DNA of 64,000 nucleotides, taken from CAILZL01 sp050181835 (lineage in GTDB: Bacteria > Pseudomonadota > Gammaproteobacteria > Steroidobacterales > Steroidobacteraceae). This document shows positions 1 to 8,265 of this stretch, one piece after another. The position numbers and the translations under genes are program-made. The stretch's first letter is position 1. Each line of letters opens with the position of its first letter. A model generated the notes under the pieces. The model was not told where the DNA came from. It saw only the letters and a program-made list of their open reading frames with translations, and searched no databases. The stretch covers positions 1-64,000 of the forward strand of contig JBFXCU010000005.1 in NCBI GenBank assembly GCA_050181835.1. Reading direction: 5' to 3'.

Positions 1-127
1 CCTCAGCCTGTTTCAATATGCCAATGATCTGGCTGTCCGAAAATCGTGATTTCTTCAGGGGAATCTCCTGCGTAAACAGTACGAGAAAATTCCACTTATG
101 ACTTCAGCTAATTTATGGGGGATTACC
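1..127 (-). mobile_element. IS3-family element, 5' end (partial, runs off window)
   Basis: Reading leftward from position 58, the minus strand encodes LKKSRFSDSQIIGILKQAE, which matches the start of IS3-family OrfA transposases (the usual form begins MKKSRF). An AGGAGA ribosome-binding site lies just upstream at about 64-69. The expected ATG is CTG here, so this copy may be translated poorly or be dead. The rest of the element lies outside the window. The element end is placed near 127 because the cytochrome reading frame to its right loses family similarity there and stops on a TAA supplied by the inserted sequence. The exact terminal repeat cannot be fixed from one end. Confidence 0.7.
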
Positions 128-1364
128 CTTCGACCGACTGTTGAATTTTTCGTAGGCAGTGTACTGCAGCAGGAGCTGTACGTTCTGCCATGGATAGTAT
201 GGCAACTGACTGATCCAGCCACGACTGTCCGGGCTTCCGGCGGCACTGCCGTTGATTTCTCCAGAAGCATATAGACCTGTGTCACGGCTACCAGTCATCG
301 AGAAGATACCGCCGGTCAATTCCCATCGATTAACCCCATAACTCGTATCCAGACGAAACGTATTTAATTCGTTAGTCTGGTTAGATGAGTTTCCCTCTGC
401 GAACGTCGCATGCAGATTCTGTTGTTCTCTAATATACGTACCGTGGACCGTCAGCTGTCCGCCCTCTAGCATCCGTTCGTACTGGAAATCTGCTGCTGTA
501 TCCTTGTATCTATCAGTTGGCCGCGAACTCTTTCTGGCAGAACATTTGCCCAGATTCCGTAAGTCCCGATTTCCAGAGAGTTGTCACCCCATTGGTGCTG
601 CCATGCCAGACGCAGATACGGAGCCGCAGAATTTAGAGTGAACTGACTATCTGTAGAAGGCGCGACGCTACCTAGGTGCGCCGACCTATAAAGTGACGCA
701 CCCACTCCACCAACATCCTGACTCAGCCTACCATCGATTAATGCAGCCGCAGCCGGGCTTGGCGACGCATCCGGTTTGCCCCAAGGAAACCCCCACACAG
801 GCGTCGAATTCCACAGATCCTCAACCATGGGTTTGTTATTCAGCACGATGCCGTAAGTAAGGGCTTTCCCTGCGACCGCAGACATATTTGCAAATCTTAG
901 TTCTGCATTATCCATGGCCAATTTATCGTCCTCTTGCGAGTACGTCATCTGAACGAATGATCCGATCTTCGGAGTGATTCGCCCCGCAAAAAAATGCTTA
1001 TTTGTTGCGGAAACTGCACATTGTTATTTTGTTTGCGAGTCCGGCACGATCGTATTGACATGAATCATTGCGATTGCGCCATGACGGATATTGGTGGCAC
1101 GTCGGTCAGACCAAGCGTTTCATTGTCGTTGGAATCTGTTGCAGTAATTTGCTTTGCGGCAGTCATTGTATAACCGCCTAGCTTGAACTGCCGTCCGAAT
1201 GCGTTTAGTTTGGGAAACTGCGTATGACAACCACTGCAAGGCATACCCATCTGACGGGCAAAGCTCGGAACGGCAGATGCTGTTGTCGCCAGCCCGATAC
1301 CAGCCATCACCAATCCACACATTACGAAACGTCGGGGAGAGAAAAATTCACGGCGACTACCCAA
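128..1364 (-). pseudogene. Frameshifted porin-type cytochrome c gene
   Basis: Three minus-strand pieces in different frames make one protein. Piece one (1364-1065) has a signal peptide ending near TASA, then a CSGCH heme motif followed by QFPKLNAFGRQFKLGGYT. After a short stretch with stops in every frame, about 1060-985, the frame resumes with FFAGRITPKIGSF and runs to about 470. It contains LTYGIVLNNKP and DLWNSTPVWGFPWG. The third piece (472-113) carries beta-strand-like sequence ending in YTAYEKFN. I recognise this as the family that joins an N-terminal c-type heme domain to an outer-membrane barrel; its heme segment resembles Cyc2-like porin-cytochromes. At least two frameshifts and an IS insertion at the 3' end make it non-functional. 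The starting codon at 1364 is TTG. Related intact copies presumably exist elsewhere in the genome. Confidence 0.8.
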
Positions 1365-1575
1365 AGATATAGATTCGATGCAGGCTACGCACTACGGTTA
1401 GACGCAGCTATTGGTATTTTCCGTATGACGTAGCGTGTGTACGCAATCATTGCTTGCTTGTCCCCAAAAAAGCAGCCCCAATAAACCTGTTCGTATTTGC
1501 GCTATCGTGAAAGTTGTTTTCAGGTAAAGAATCTCATTCTCAATTTTATTGCGGCCATGGTTGCGGTTCGGCAGA
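1365..1575. other. Non-coding stretch upstream of the decayed cytochrome
   Basis: This region is AT-rich and has no supported gene. Open frames here give no recognisable protein. It probably contains the old promoter of the cytochrome gene. Confidence 0.4.
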
Positions 1576-1720
1576 CTAGATTTGACGCATAGCCAACCCG
1601 GCTTTCCAATTGTGGTACGTTGCTGAACTGATATCGTGCTTGCGTAGAATCTCCGCCACCGGCACACCTGCATCACCTTCGCGTAGAATCGCCACAGTCT
1701 GCACTAGTTGAACTTTGAAC
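1576..1720 (-). pseudogene. IS3-family transposase OrfA remnant
   Basis: The minus strand encodes QTVAILREGDAGVPVAEILR followed by KHDISSATYHNWKA. This is the helix-turn-helix part of IS3-family OrfA, normally written as EAGxxVxELCRKHGISxATFYxWKAKYGG. The upstream and downstream parts of the transposase, including all of the catalytic OrfB, are missing. The open frame to its right (to 1845) has no similarity to the transposase. This is an old truncated insertion. Confidence 0.7.
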
Positions 1721-1779
1721 TTCACCTGTTTCAGTGGCCACCTGATAAAGACGAGACACAGAACGGAGAGAGACAGAAG

Positions 1780-1877
1780 AAGAGCATTAGGTATCCAGCC
1801 GAGTTCGAGGCCGAAGCGGTACGATAAGTAATTGAGCAAGGCCACGGAGTGGCTGAGGTATCACAACGGGTGATTTA
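1780..1877 (+). pseudogene. Second IS3-family OrfA remnant, opposite strand
   Basis: The plus strand reads KSIRYPAEFEAEAVR, a stop, then VIEQGHGVAEVSQRVI and a stop. This resembles the N-terminus of another IS3 subgroup OrfA (RYSPEFKxEAVRLVxEQGHSVAEVAxxLGVS). It carries an internal TAA and ends after one helix-turn-helix. It differs in sequence from the remnant at 1576-1720, so at least two different IS3 elements have landed and decayed just upstream of metG. Confidence 0.65.
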
Positions 1878-1972
1878 AAGCATATTTTTCTTATGTTTAC
1901 AGTGCGCACACCTAGGATGTAGACGGCATGGCATAATCGCAACCTTATTATTTTTTGTCTGCACTACCAAGA

Positions 1973-4042
1973 ATGACTGCCAAACGCCGTATCCTCGTCA
2001 CTAGCGCCCTGCCTTATGCCAATGGCCCCCTGCACCTTGGCCACTTGGTCGAAACCATACAAACTGATATCTGGGTGCGCTTCCAGAAATTACGTGGTCA
2101 CGAGTGTATCTATGTGTGCGCTGATGACACACACGGCACCCCCATCATGTTGCGGGCGCAGTCAGAAGGCATTACCCCCGAAGAACTCATCGCGCGGGTT
2201 GCCATTGAACACAAAGCGGATTTGGACGCCTTCAATATCGGCTTCGATAATTACCACAGCACACACTCCGAGGAGAGTCGCGAACTCACCTACCGCACCT
2301 ACGAAGCTCTGGAACGTGCCGGACATATTGAGCGGCGTATGGTGCGTCAGGCCTATGACGAACAAGCACAAATGTTCCTGCCGGATCGTTTCGTCAAAGG
2401 CACCTGTCCACGCTGTAACTCTGCCAATCAGTACGGCGACAGCTGTGAGAATTGCGGCGCCACCTATGCAACCAGCGACTTAAAAGACCCGGTATCGGTG
2501 GTTAGTGGCACCACGCCGGTGGAACGCGAGTCCGAACATCTGTTTTTCAAACTGGCCAACTTCGAATCCATGCTACGCGAGTGGACACGCTCAGGTACCT
2601 TGCAAACGTCGGTCACCAATAAACTGGACGAATGGTTTGCTACCGGCCTGCGTGACTGGGACATCTCACGCGACGCTCCCTATTTCGGCTTTGAAATCCC
2701 CGACGCGCCGGGAAAGTTTTTCTATGTCTGGCTGGATGCACCAGTAGGCTATATGGCCAGTTTCCTCAACCTGTGCCGAAAACAATCCTGGGGCTTCGAG
2801 GCGTGGTGGAAACCAGGTAGTCCTACCGAGCTGTACCACTTCATCGGCAAGGACATCCTGTACTTCCACTCCCTGTTCTGGCCTGCCGTATTACAGGGCG
2901 CTGGCTTCCGCACTCCCTCCGGCATATTTGTGCATGGCTTTCTCACCATCAATGGCGAGAAAATGTCCAAGTCGCGGGGTACCTTCATCACTGCCAGCAG
3001 TTGGCGCGAGCACCTGCCCACTGAACCACTGCGCTATTTCTTCGCCTCTCGCCTAGGCTCTGGCCTGGATGATCTTGACTTGGGTCTGGACGATTTCGTC
3101 AGCAAGGTGAATTCTGACATCGTCGGCAAGCTGGTAAATATCGCCAGTCGCTGTGCTGGTTTTCTGTCACGTAGTTTCGACAATCGACTGGCAATCAAAC
3201 TGCCAGACCCTGATCTGTATGAACAGTTCATACGCAAGCTACCTGACATTGCTGAAGCCTATGAATCGCGCGATTTTGCTGCGGCAATGCGCGACATCAT
3301 GGCACTAGCCGACAAGGCCAATCTCTATATCGATCAACACAAGCCATGGTTGTTGGCCAAAGACACTGATCGTGCTAGTGATGTGCATGGCGTCTGCACC
3401 CAGGCCATCAATCTGTTTCGTGTATTGATACTGTTGCTTAAGCCTGTGCTGCCACAACTGGTCGCCAAAGCGGAGGCGTTTCTCGGCGGTACTGAGCTGG
3501 AATGGGACGATGTACAACGCCCTCTGCTGGGTAGCAAAATCGACAATTATGAACCGCTTGCCACGCGTATTGATCCCGCTGCAGTAAAATCACTGGTGGC
3601 CGTGAATCAGCAAGTCGTGGCGTCCAGCACTCCCGCTTCTACAAATAACGTAGTCAAAGTCGAATCCAGCAAGTCTGTTGCAAACAACGAAGCCAGTATT
3701 GATGACTTTGCCAAACTGGATTTGCGCATCGCTAAAATCACCAATGCAGAATTGGTTGATGGGGCTGACAAGTTATTGAAATTAACCGTCGACCTAGGCA
3801 CTGAACTCGGTACACGTACCATCTTTGCCGGTATTCGCTCCGCCTATGAACCCGCACAATTGATTGGCCGGTTGACCTTGGTATTTGCCAACCTGAAACC
3901 TCGCAAAATGCGCTTTGGTGTATCCGAAGGCATGATGTTAGCAGCTGGTTCTGATACCAAAGCCGGTGATAAGTCGGCGACCAAAGAAATATTTATCCTG
4001 TCACCCGACAGTGGTGCCGTGCCGGGGATGAAAGTAAAGTAA
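1973..4042 (+). CDS. metG: Methionyl-tRNA synthetase
   Basis: Charges tRNA-Met with methionine using ATP, in the cytoplasm. The product of about 689 residues has the class I signatures HLGH near residue 21 and KMSKS near residue 330. A zinc knuckle (CPRC...CENC, about residues 140-160) marks the long bacterial form, and the last ~110 residues form the C-terminal tRNA-binding/dimerisation (EMAP-II-like) domain. I chose the ATG at 1973 because the family motif RRILVTSALPYANGP begins a few residues later; an in-frame TTG at 1955 is the only earlier option. The stop lies 4 bp before rnfA, so the two may be co-transcribed. The length is typical. Confidence 0.97.
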   Translation: MTAKRRILVTSALPYANGPLHLGHLVETIQTDIWVRFQKLRGHECIYVCADDTHGTPIMLRAQSEGITPEELIARVAIEHKADLDAFNIGFDNYHSTHSEESRELTYRTYEALERAGHIERRMVRQAYDEQAQMFLPDRFVKGTCPRCNSANQYGDSCENCGATYATSDLKDPVSVVSGTTPVERESEHLFFKLANFESMLREWTRSGTLQTSVTNKLDEWFATGLRDWDISRDAPYFGFEIPDAPGKFFYVWLDAPVGYMASFLNLCRKQSWGFEAWWKPGSPTELYHFIGKDILYFHSLFWPAVLQGAGFRTPSGIFVHGFLTINGEKMSKSRGTFITASSWREHLPTEPLRYFFASRLGSGLDDLDLGLDDFVSKVNSDIVGKLVNIASRCAGFLSRSFDNRLAIKLPDPDLYEQFIRKLPDIAEAYESRDFAAAMRDIMALADKANLYIDQHKPWLLAKDTDRASDVHGVCTQAINLFRVLILLLKPVLPQLVAKAEAFLGGTELEWDDVQRPLLGSKIDNYEPLATRIDPAAVKSLVAVNQQVVASSTPASTNNVVKVESSKSVANNEASIDDFAKLDLRIAKITNAELVDGADKLLKLTVDLGTELGTRTIFAGIRSAYEPAQLIGRLTLVFANLKPRKMRFGVSEGMMLAAGSDTKAGDKSATKEIFILSPDSGAVPGMKVK

Positions 4043-4046
4043 GTCT

Positions 4047-4616
4047 ATGACCAGCCTGCTCATTATTCTGCTTAGCACGGTGCTGATTCAAAGCTCTGCT
4101 ATTGCGTTGGGGAAGGAAGGCAGCATGGCGACGGTGCGTGGTGTGTTTGCTGATGAATTCCGTACTGTCAGCTTTACCTTAATGACACTGACACTAGCCT
4201 CGTTGCTGGGTTATACGTCGAGCAAAGCACTTATCGCCGTACAGCACGGTTACCTGCTTACACCCTTCCTGCTACTGGGATTGGCACTCATATTTATGAT
4301 CAGCCGGATGGCGCTGGGGAACATACCCGGGGCAATTCGTTGGCCGAACCTCATTGTTCACCTGAGCAATCAATGCGCCCTGCTCGGTATGGCTTTATAC
4401 AGCGCCATCTATCTGGAATCTGTCGGCGAAGCACTAGCCTATGGCGTCGGCACGGCGCTGCTGCTGGCCGTATTAAGCACCACCTTCGCCGCATTGCGTC
4501 AACGTGTTGATGATGCCGATGTGCCGCTGGTATTTCGCGGCATTCCGATTGCGTTAATCACGGCCGGTTTCATGGCGCTCGGCTTATTGGGTTTTATAGG
4601 CATGGTGCGCAGCTAA
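4047..4616 (+). CDS. rnfA: RnfA/RsxA-like membrane subunit, divergent
   Basis: A 189-residue polytopic inner-membrane protein of the RnfA/NqrE family with about six hydrophobic segments. The C-terminal half keeps the family pattern (ERI-like region, DVPLVFRGIPIALITAGFMALGLLGF). In known Rnf/Nqr complexes RnfA and RnfE together hold an intramembrane [2Fe-2S] cluster with two cysteines each. Here the helix-1 cysteine (normally GLCPFMG, about residue 26) is gone: the segment reads LGKEGSMATV and there is no Cys before residue 110. The helix-4 cysteine is kept (SNQCALLG, C110). The gene is intact and begins 4 bp after metG. In E. coli-type operons rnfB would follow directly; here rnfC follows after 18 bp. 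The family call is firm, but normal function is doubtful. Confidence 0.85.
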   Translation: MTSLLIILLSTVLIQSSAIALGKEGSMATVRGVFADEFRTVSFTLMTLTLASLLGYTSSKALIAVQHGYLLTPFLLLGLALIFMISRMALGNIPGAIRWPNLIVHLSNQCALLGMALYSAIYLESVGEALAYGVGTALLLAVLSTTFAALRQRVDDADVPLVFRGIPIALITAGFMALGLLGFIGMVRS

Positions 4617-4634
4617 CTCTGAACCCGCAAGCCA

Positions 4635-5948
4635 ATGCCAGCATCACAACATCAGGGCCTATCACTGCCGCACCACAAACTGCAGACACGCGAACAGGCA
4701 ATCAGTGTGGCGCCGACCTCTGAGTACATGGTATTGCCGCTGACCCAACATGGGAGCGTTGAGCTCATTCCCGTTGTAGCAATGGGTGACAGTGTGCGCA
4801 TGGGCCAGATCGTTGCACGCCCTGCCGAACCGCTGGGTGCCAGTTTACATTCCCCAGTTTCCGGCTCAGTTATCGCAATCGGACCACGTAGCAGCGCAAA
4901 GCCAGCCAGTACTGCCGCAATGAGTATTGTATTGCGAAACGATTATCACGATTTACTAGCAACCCAGTCAGCAGATCTACTGGAGTGGTCAACGCTGCCC
5001 AGCCTTACGCTATGTAAGCAACTCGCTCTTGGCGGCATTGTGGGTTTGGGTGGGGCGGCATTTCCACTTGCGATCAAGGCTGCCGCACATATACATCATG
5101 GTATCGAGCAGTTAATCATCAACGGTGCGGAGTGCGAGCCATTCATTACCTGCGATGATCGACTGATGCGCGAACAAGCCGCTACGATCTTACAGGGAAC
5201 GCAGATGCTATTGCATGCGACACAGGCAGCACGCGCATCAATTGCCATTGAAGCAGACAAGCCAGAAGCGATTGCCGCCATGCAGGGTGCTGCACAAGCT
5301 TTAAATGATGCACGCATTGATATACGTGTTATTGCTAGCACTTATCCCAGTGGCGATGAAGCACAATTAATTCGGCAAATATCTGACAAGGAAATTCCGC
5401 AAGGAAAATTGCCAGCCGACATAGGCGTCATCGTCAGCAATGTCAGTACGGTATACGCCTGTGCACGTTGGGTTATGCATGCGGAGCCACTGATCACCCG
5501 AGTTGTCACTGTCAGTGGTAACGGCGTCAGTACACCCGGCAACTATGTGACACGCATTGGCACGTCCATGCATGATTTGCTACAGCACTGCGGCGCTGAC
5601 CTTGCCGAGGGGAATGCATTCATCATGGGTGGTGCCATGATGGGTCAAGCGTTAGCGCATACCGACTATCCAATTATCAAAGCCAGTAATTGCTTGATCG
5701 TATCGAACCACACCGAGATTAAGCCAGCGGCAATCGAACACGCCTGTATACGCTGCGGTGAATGCGCTTATGCTTGTCCGGTACATCTGCTACCGCAACA
5801 ACTGCTGGTGCAGGTGCGACACGGCAATGTCACTGCGCTCAATCAGCTCGGCTTGCAGGACTGTATCGAATGCGGTAGCTGTGATTACGTCTGCCCCAGT
5901 CATATCAGGCTGGCATCGCGCTTCCATGAGGCCAAACAGCTCATATAA
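4635..5948 (+). CDS. rnfC: Electron transport complex subunit RnfC
   Basis: The peripheral NADH/flavin and iron-sulfur subunit of Rnf (NqrA-related), 437 residues. It has an N-terminal barrel-sandwich region, a glycine-rich nucleotide/FMN site (GLGGAAFPLAIK, about residues 136-147), the INGAECEPFITCDDRLM segment, and two complete [4Fe-4S] motifs near residues 369-380 (CIRCGECAYACP) and 409-420 (CIECGSCDYVCP). It ends soon after the second cluster and lacks the long Ala/Lys-rich tail seen in E. coli RsxC. All eight cluster cysteines are present, so this subunit looks functional. That contrasts with the damaged cluster site in RnfA/RnfE. Confidence 0.93.
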   Translation: MPASQHQGLSLPHHKLQTREQAISVAPTSEYMVLPLTQHGSVELIPVVAMGDSVRMGQIVARPAEPLGASLHSPVSGSVIAIGPRSSAKPASTAAMSIVLRNDYHDLLATQSADLLEWSTLPSLTLCKQLALGGIVGLGGAAFPLAIKAAAHIHHGIEQLIINGAECEPFITCDDRLMREQAATILQGTQMLLHATQAARASIAIEADKPEAIAAMQGAAQALNDARIDIRVIASTYPSGDEAQLIRQISDKEIPQGKLPADIGVIVSNVSTVYACARWVMHAEPLITRVVTVSGNGVSTPGNYVTRIGTSMHDLLQHCGADLAEGNAFIMGGAMMGQALAHTDYPIIKASNCLIVSNHTEIKPAAIEHACIRCGECAYACPVHLLPQQLLVQVRHGNVTALNQLGLQDCIECGSCDYVCPSHIRLASRFHEAKQLI

Positions 5949-5954
5949 ATTCAT

Positions 5955-6986
5955 ATGGCGTTTATCACCCCTACCGCTCCACATCTACATCACGCACCCA
6001 GCGTGACTCAGGTTATGGGCTTGGTGTTGTTAGCATTGTTGCCCGCAACATGCGTCCAAGTATATTTTTTTGGTTATGGGTTACTGCTGCAATTAATTCT
6101 GGCTGCTGCAAGCGGTTTGCTGTGCGAGGCATTGGCACTACGTCTGCGGCACAAACCCATGATCCCTTATTTGACCGACGGTAGTGTGCTGGTCACGGCT
6201 GCACTGCTCGCCATGTCGATGCCACCCTTGGCACCATGGTGGCTAGTGGTTAGCGCTACCGCTTTTGCCGTATTACTCGGCAAACATGCTTACGGTGGCT
6301 TGGGCTTTAATCCATTTAATCCAGCCATGCTCGGCTATGCCGTGTTACTCGTGTCCTTCCCCCGGCAAATGACCAGTTGGCTGCCTGCCGCTGGCGTGCG
6401 GTCACTTGAGTTAAGTTGGAACCAAACCGTGCAGGCGGTTTTTACTGGTCAGTTGCCAGAGGTACTGACTGTAGATGTGCTATCTGGCGCTTCACCGCTG
6501 GCCGCTCTGAAAACCGGATTATCGCTACGCCAAACTATGGATGAAATTTTCACACAACCTGTTTTTGGCAGCTTCGCCGGACAAGGATGGCAATGGACTT
6601 CAGTAGCGTTGCTCATCGGCGGTTTAGCACTGCTGACCCTGCGTATCATTCGCTGGCAAATACCGGTGGGCGTATTACTGGGATTAGCCAGCTGTGCGTG
6701 GTTAATGAACCTATCCGACCCCGGGCAGCATGCCAGCGTGACGTTTCATTTGTTTTCCGGAGCCACCATGCTCGGTGCCTTTTTTATCGCAACCGACCCG
6801 GTAACCGCCGCCGCCAGCCCACGTGGTCGGCTGATATATGGCATCGGTATCGGCACGCTGAGCTATGTAATTCGTGACTTCGGTAATTACCATGATGGTG
6901 TGGCATTCGCAGTATTGCTGATGAATTTGGCAGTGCCATTGATCGACAAATTCACTATTCCGCGCATCTATGGTGAGCCGGAGTGA
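5955..6986 (+). CDS. rnfD: Electron transport complex subunit RnfD
   Basis: A 343-residue polytopic membrane subunit related to NqrB. Family blocks include PPLAPWWLVV, YGGLGFNPFNPAMLGY and SGATMLGAFFIATDPV, and the C-terminus ends in VPLIDKFTIPRIYG. In RnfD the covalent FMN sits on a Thr in an S-x-A-T-P-L motif. Here the site reads LSGASPLAALKTG, with Ser180 in that position. Serine has a hydroxyl and might still be flavinylated by ApbE, but Thr is the normal acceptor. It follows rnfC by 6 bp and overlaps the rnfG start. Confidence 0.92.
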   Translation: MAFITPTAPHLHHAPSVTQVMGLVLLALLPATCVQVYFFGYGLLLQLILAAASGLLCEALALRLRHKPMIPYLTDGSVLVTAALLAMSMPPLAPWWLVVSATAFAVLLGKHAYGGLGFNPFNPAMLGYAVLLVSFPRQMTSWLPAAGVRSLELSWNQTVQAVFTGQLPEVLTVDVLSGASPLAALKTGLSLRQTMDEIFTQPVFGSFAGQGWQWTSVALLIGGLALLTLRIIRWQIPVGVLLGLASCAWLMNLSDPGQHASVTFHLFSGATMLGAFFIATDPVTAAASPRGRLIYGIGIGTLSYVIRDFGNYHDGVAFAVLLMNLAVPLIDKFTIPRIYGEPE

Positions 6987-7612
6987 GCAAACCAACATTA
7001 AAACCAGCACAGCTTCTATTGGTTACAGCCATCGGCTTGATATGTTTAGTAGTCTTGTCGCTGGCAATGCAATTTACTCAGGCACGCATTGCCCGCAACG
7101 AGCGGGCCTGGCTTGAAGCACAAATCAATGTACTCGTACCCGCTGAACTACATGACAACGACTTGCTCAGTGATCGCACACTGGTGCTGGCCCCCGATGA
7201 GTTAGGTACACGCAATCCACTTGCTATCTATCGTGCGCGCTTACGCGGTTTACCGACTGCCGCCATCATCAATTCGACCGCTGCCGATGGATATAACGGG
7301 CCGATAGAATTATTAGTCGCCGTTGACTACGAGGGAAATTTATTGGGCGTGCGAGTACTCAGCCATCATGAAACTCCCAACATGGGCGATGCTTTTGCAC
7401 AACCGGGCGACACCTGGCTCGATAAATTCAAGGGCCGTTCCCTGACTAACCTTGGTGCACGTGGCTGGAACGTGGCAAAAGATGGTGGTGAATTTGAGCA
7501 ATTCACCAGTGCTACCATTACACCTCGTGCCATTATACATGCAGTGCAACGTACCTTGGACTACTACCAGCGTAATCGGACGCAGTTATTTCAGGCAGCG
7601 AGCGAATCCTAA
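6983..7612 (+). CDS. rnfG: Electron transport complex subunit RnfG
   Basis: A 209-residue periplasmic flavoprotein subunit (NqrC-related) anchored by one N-terminal helix (about residues 10-30). The flavin-attachment motif near the C-terminus reads QFTSATITPRAI, so the acceptor Thr178 is kept but the conserved Gly of TGAT is Ser. The usual ETPGLGD block reads ETPNMGD. It starts with GTG at 6983, overlapping the rnfD stop by 4 bp, which suggests translational coupling. It is clearly RnfG but off consensus at both key blocks. Confidence 0.9.
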   Translation: MSKPTLKPAQLLLVTAIGLICLVVLSLAMQFTQARIARNERAWLEAQINVLVPAELHDNDLLSDRTLVLAPDELGTRNPLAIYRARLRGLPTAAIINSTAADGYNGPIELLVAVDYEGNLLGVRVLSHHETPNMGDAFAQPGDTWLDKFKGRSLTNLGARGWNVAKDGGEFEQFTSATITPRAIIHAVQRTLDYYQRNRTQLFQAASES

Positions 7613-8251
7613 ATGTCTGGCCCAACTACATCGCTAGATGTCACCTGGCAGAACCCTACCTTTCTACTGCCCTTGTTCAGTGCCTGTGTGCTGCTGGCCA
7701 GCACCGATTCATTGACACTGGCAATCAGCACAGCTGTGGTGATGTTGGCAGTCACCGTTACCAGTAGCATTCTGATTGTGCTACTCACCAGAGTGACCAA
7801 GGAGCCGCCTACTGTTATTGCATGGTTACTCTGTGCCAGCACCCTCACTGCCCTCTTGGAACTGCTTGTCCATGCATGGTTTTACACACTCTACCAACAA
7901 CTGGGATTATTCTTGCCAATGATAATTACCAGCGTATTGCTACTGGCTCGCCATGAAATGCAGCAATATTACACATCACTACAACTGGCGATGACGCGCG
8001 CGTTGTTAATGAGTTTTGGCTATGCACTGGCTGCGGTGGTACTGGGTGCGGGCCGTGAACTGGTCGGCCACGGCTCATTATTCAATGAAGCGAGCAACTT
8101 ATGGGGCGATTGGGCGAAGCCACTGGAAATCCAGTTATTTCACGCTGATATGGGTTTCTTGCTGGCAACGCTGGCACCTGGGGCATTCATTGCACTGGGG
8201 TTAGGCGTGGCATTGTATAACTGGCTGCTACTACAGTTGCGTAACCACTAA
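7613..8251 (+). CDS. rnfE: RnfE/RsxE-like membrane subunit, divergent
   Basis: A 212-residue polytopic membrane protein of the RnfE/NqrD family. The C-terminal half is well conserved (GAGRELVGHGSLF, FHADMGFLLATLAPGAFIALGL). The family has one cysteine in helix 1 (GLCPLLA) and one in helix 4 (TNCIVVGRAE) that help hold the membrane [2Fe-2S] cluster. Here a cysteine is kept near the first site (C25 in SACVLLA) but the second site reads ITSVLLLARHE, with Val108 in place of Cys. The start ATG immediately follows the rnfG stop. With RnfA this leaves two of four cluster ligands. Confidence 0.87.
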   Translation: MSGPTTSLDVTWQNPTFLLPLFSACVLLASTDSLTLAISTAVVMLAVTVTSSILIVLLTRVTKEPPTVIAWLLCASTLTALLELLVHAWFYTLYQQLGLFLPMIITSVLLLARHEMQQYYTSLQLAMTRALLMSFGYALAAVVLGAGRELVGHGSLFNEASNLWGDWAKPLEIQLFHADMGFLLATLAPGAFIALGLGVALYNWLLLQLRNH

Positions 8252-8265
8252 AGCGCTACATCAGC

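Noticed and set aside
55..285. Small open frame overlapping the cytochrome remnant
   Set aside because: It is an alternate frame of the pseudogene and IS border, with no similarity to known proteins.
1576..1845. Minus-strand open frame of 89 codons as a gene
   Set aside because: Only its C-terminal half matches IS3 OrfA; the first half is unrelated DNA read through, so it is a remnant, not a gene.
4047..8251. Na+-NQR operon instead of Rnf
   Set aside because: The large subunit has two ferredoxin-type [4Fe-4S] motifs and RnfC layout, and there is no NqrF. The operon is Rnf-type.
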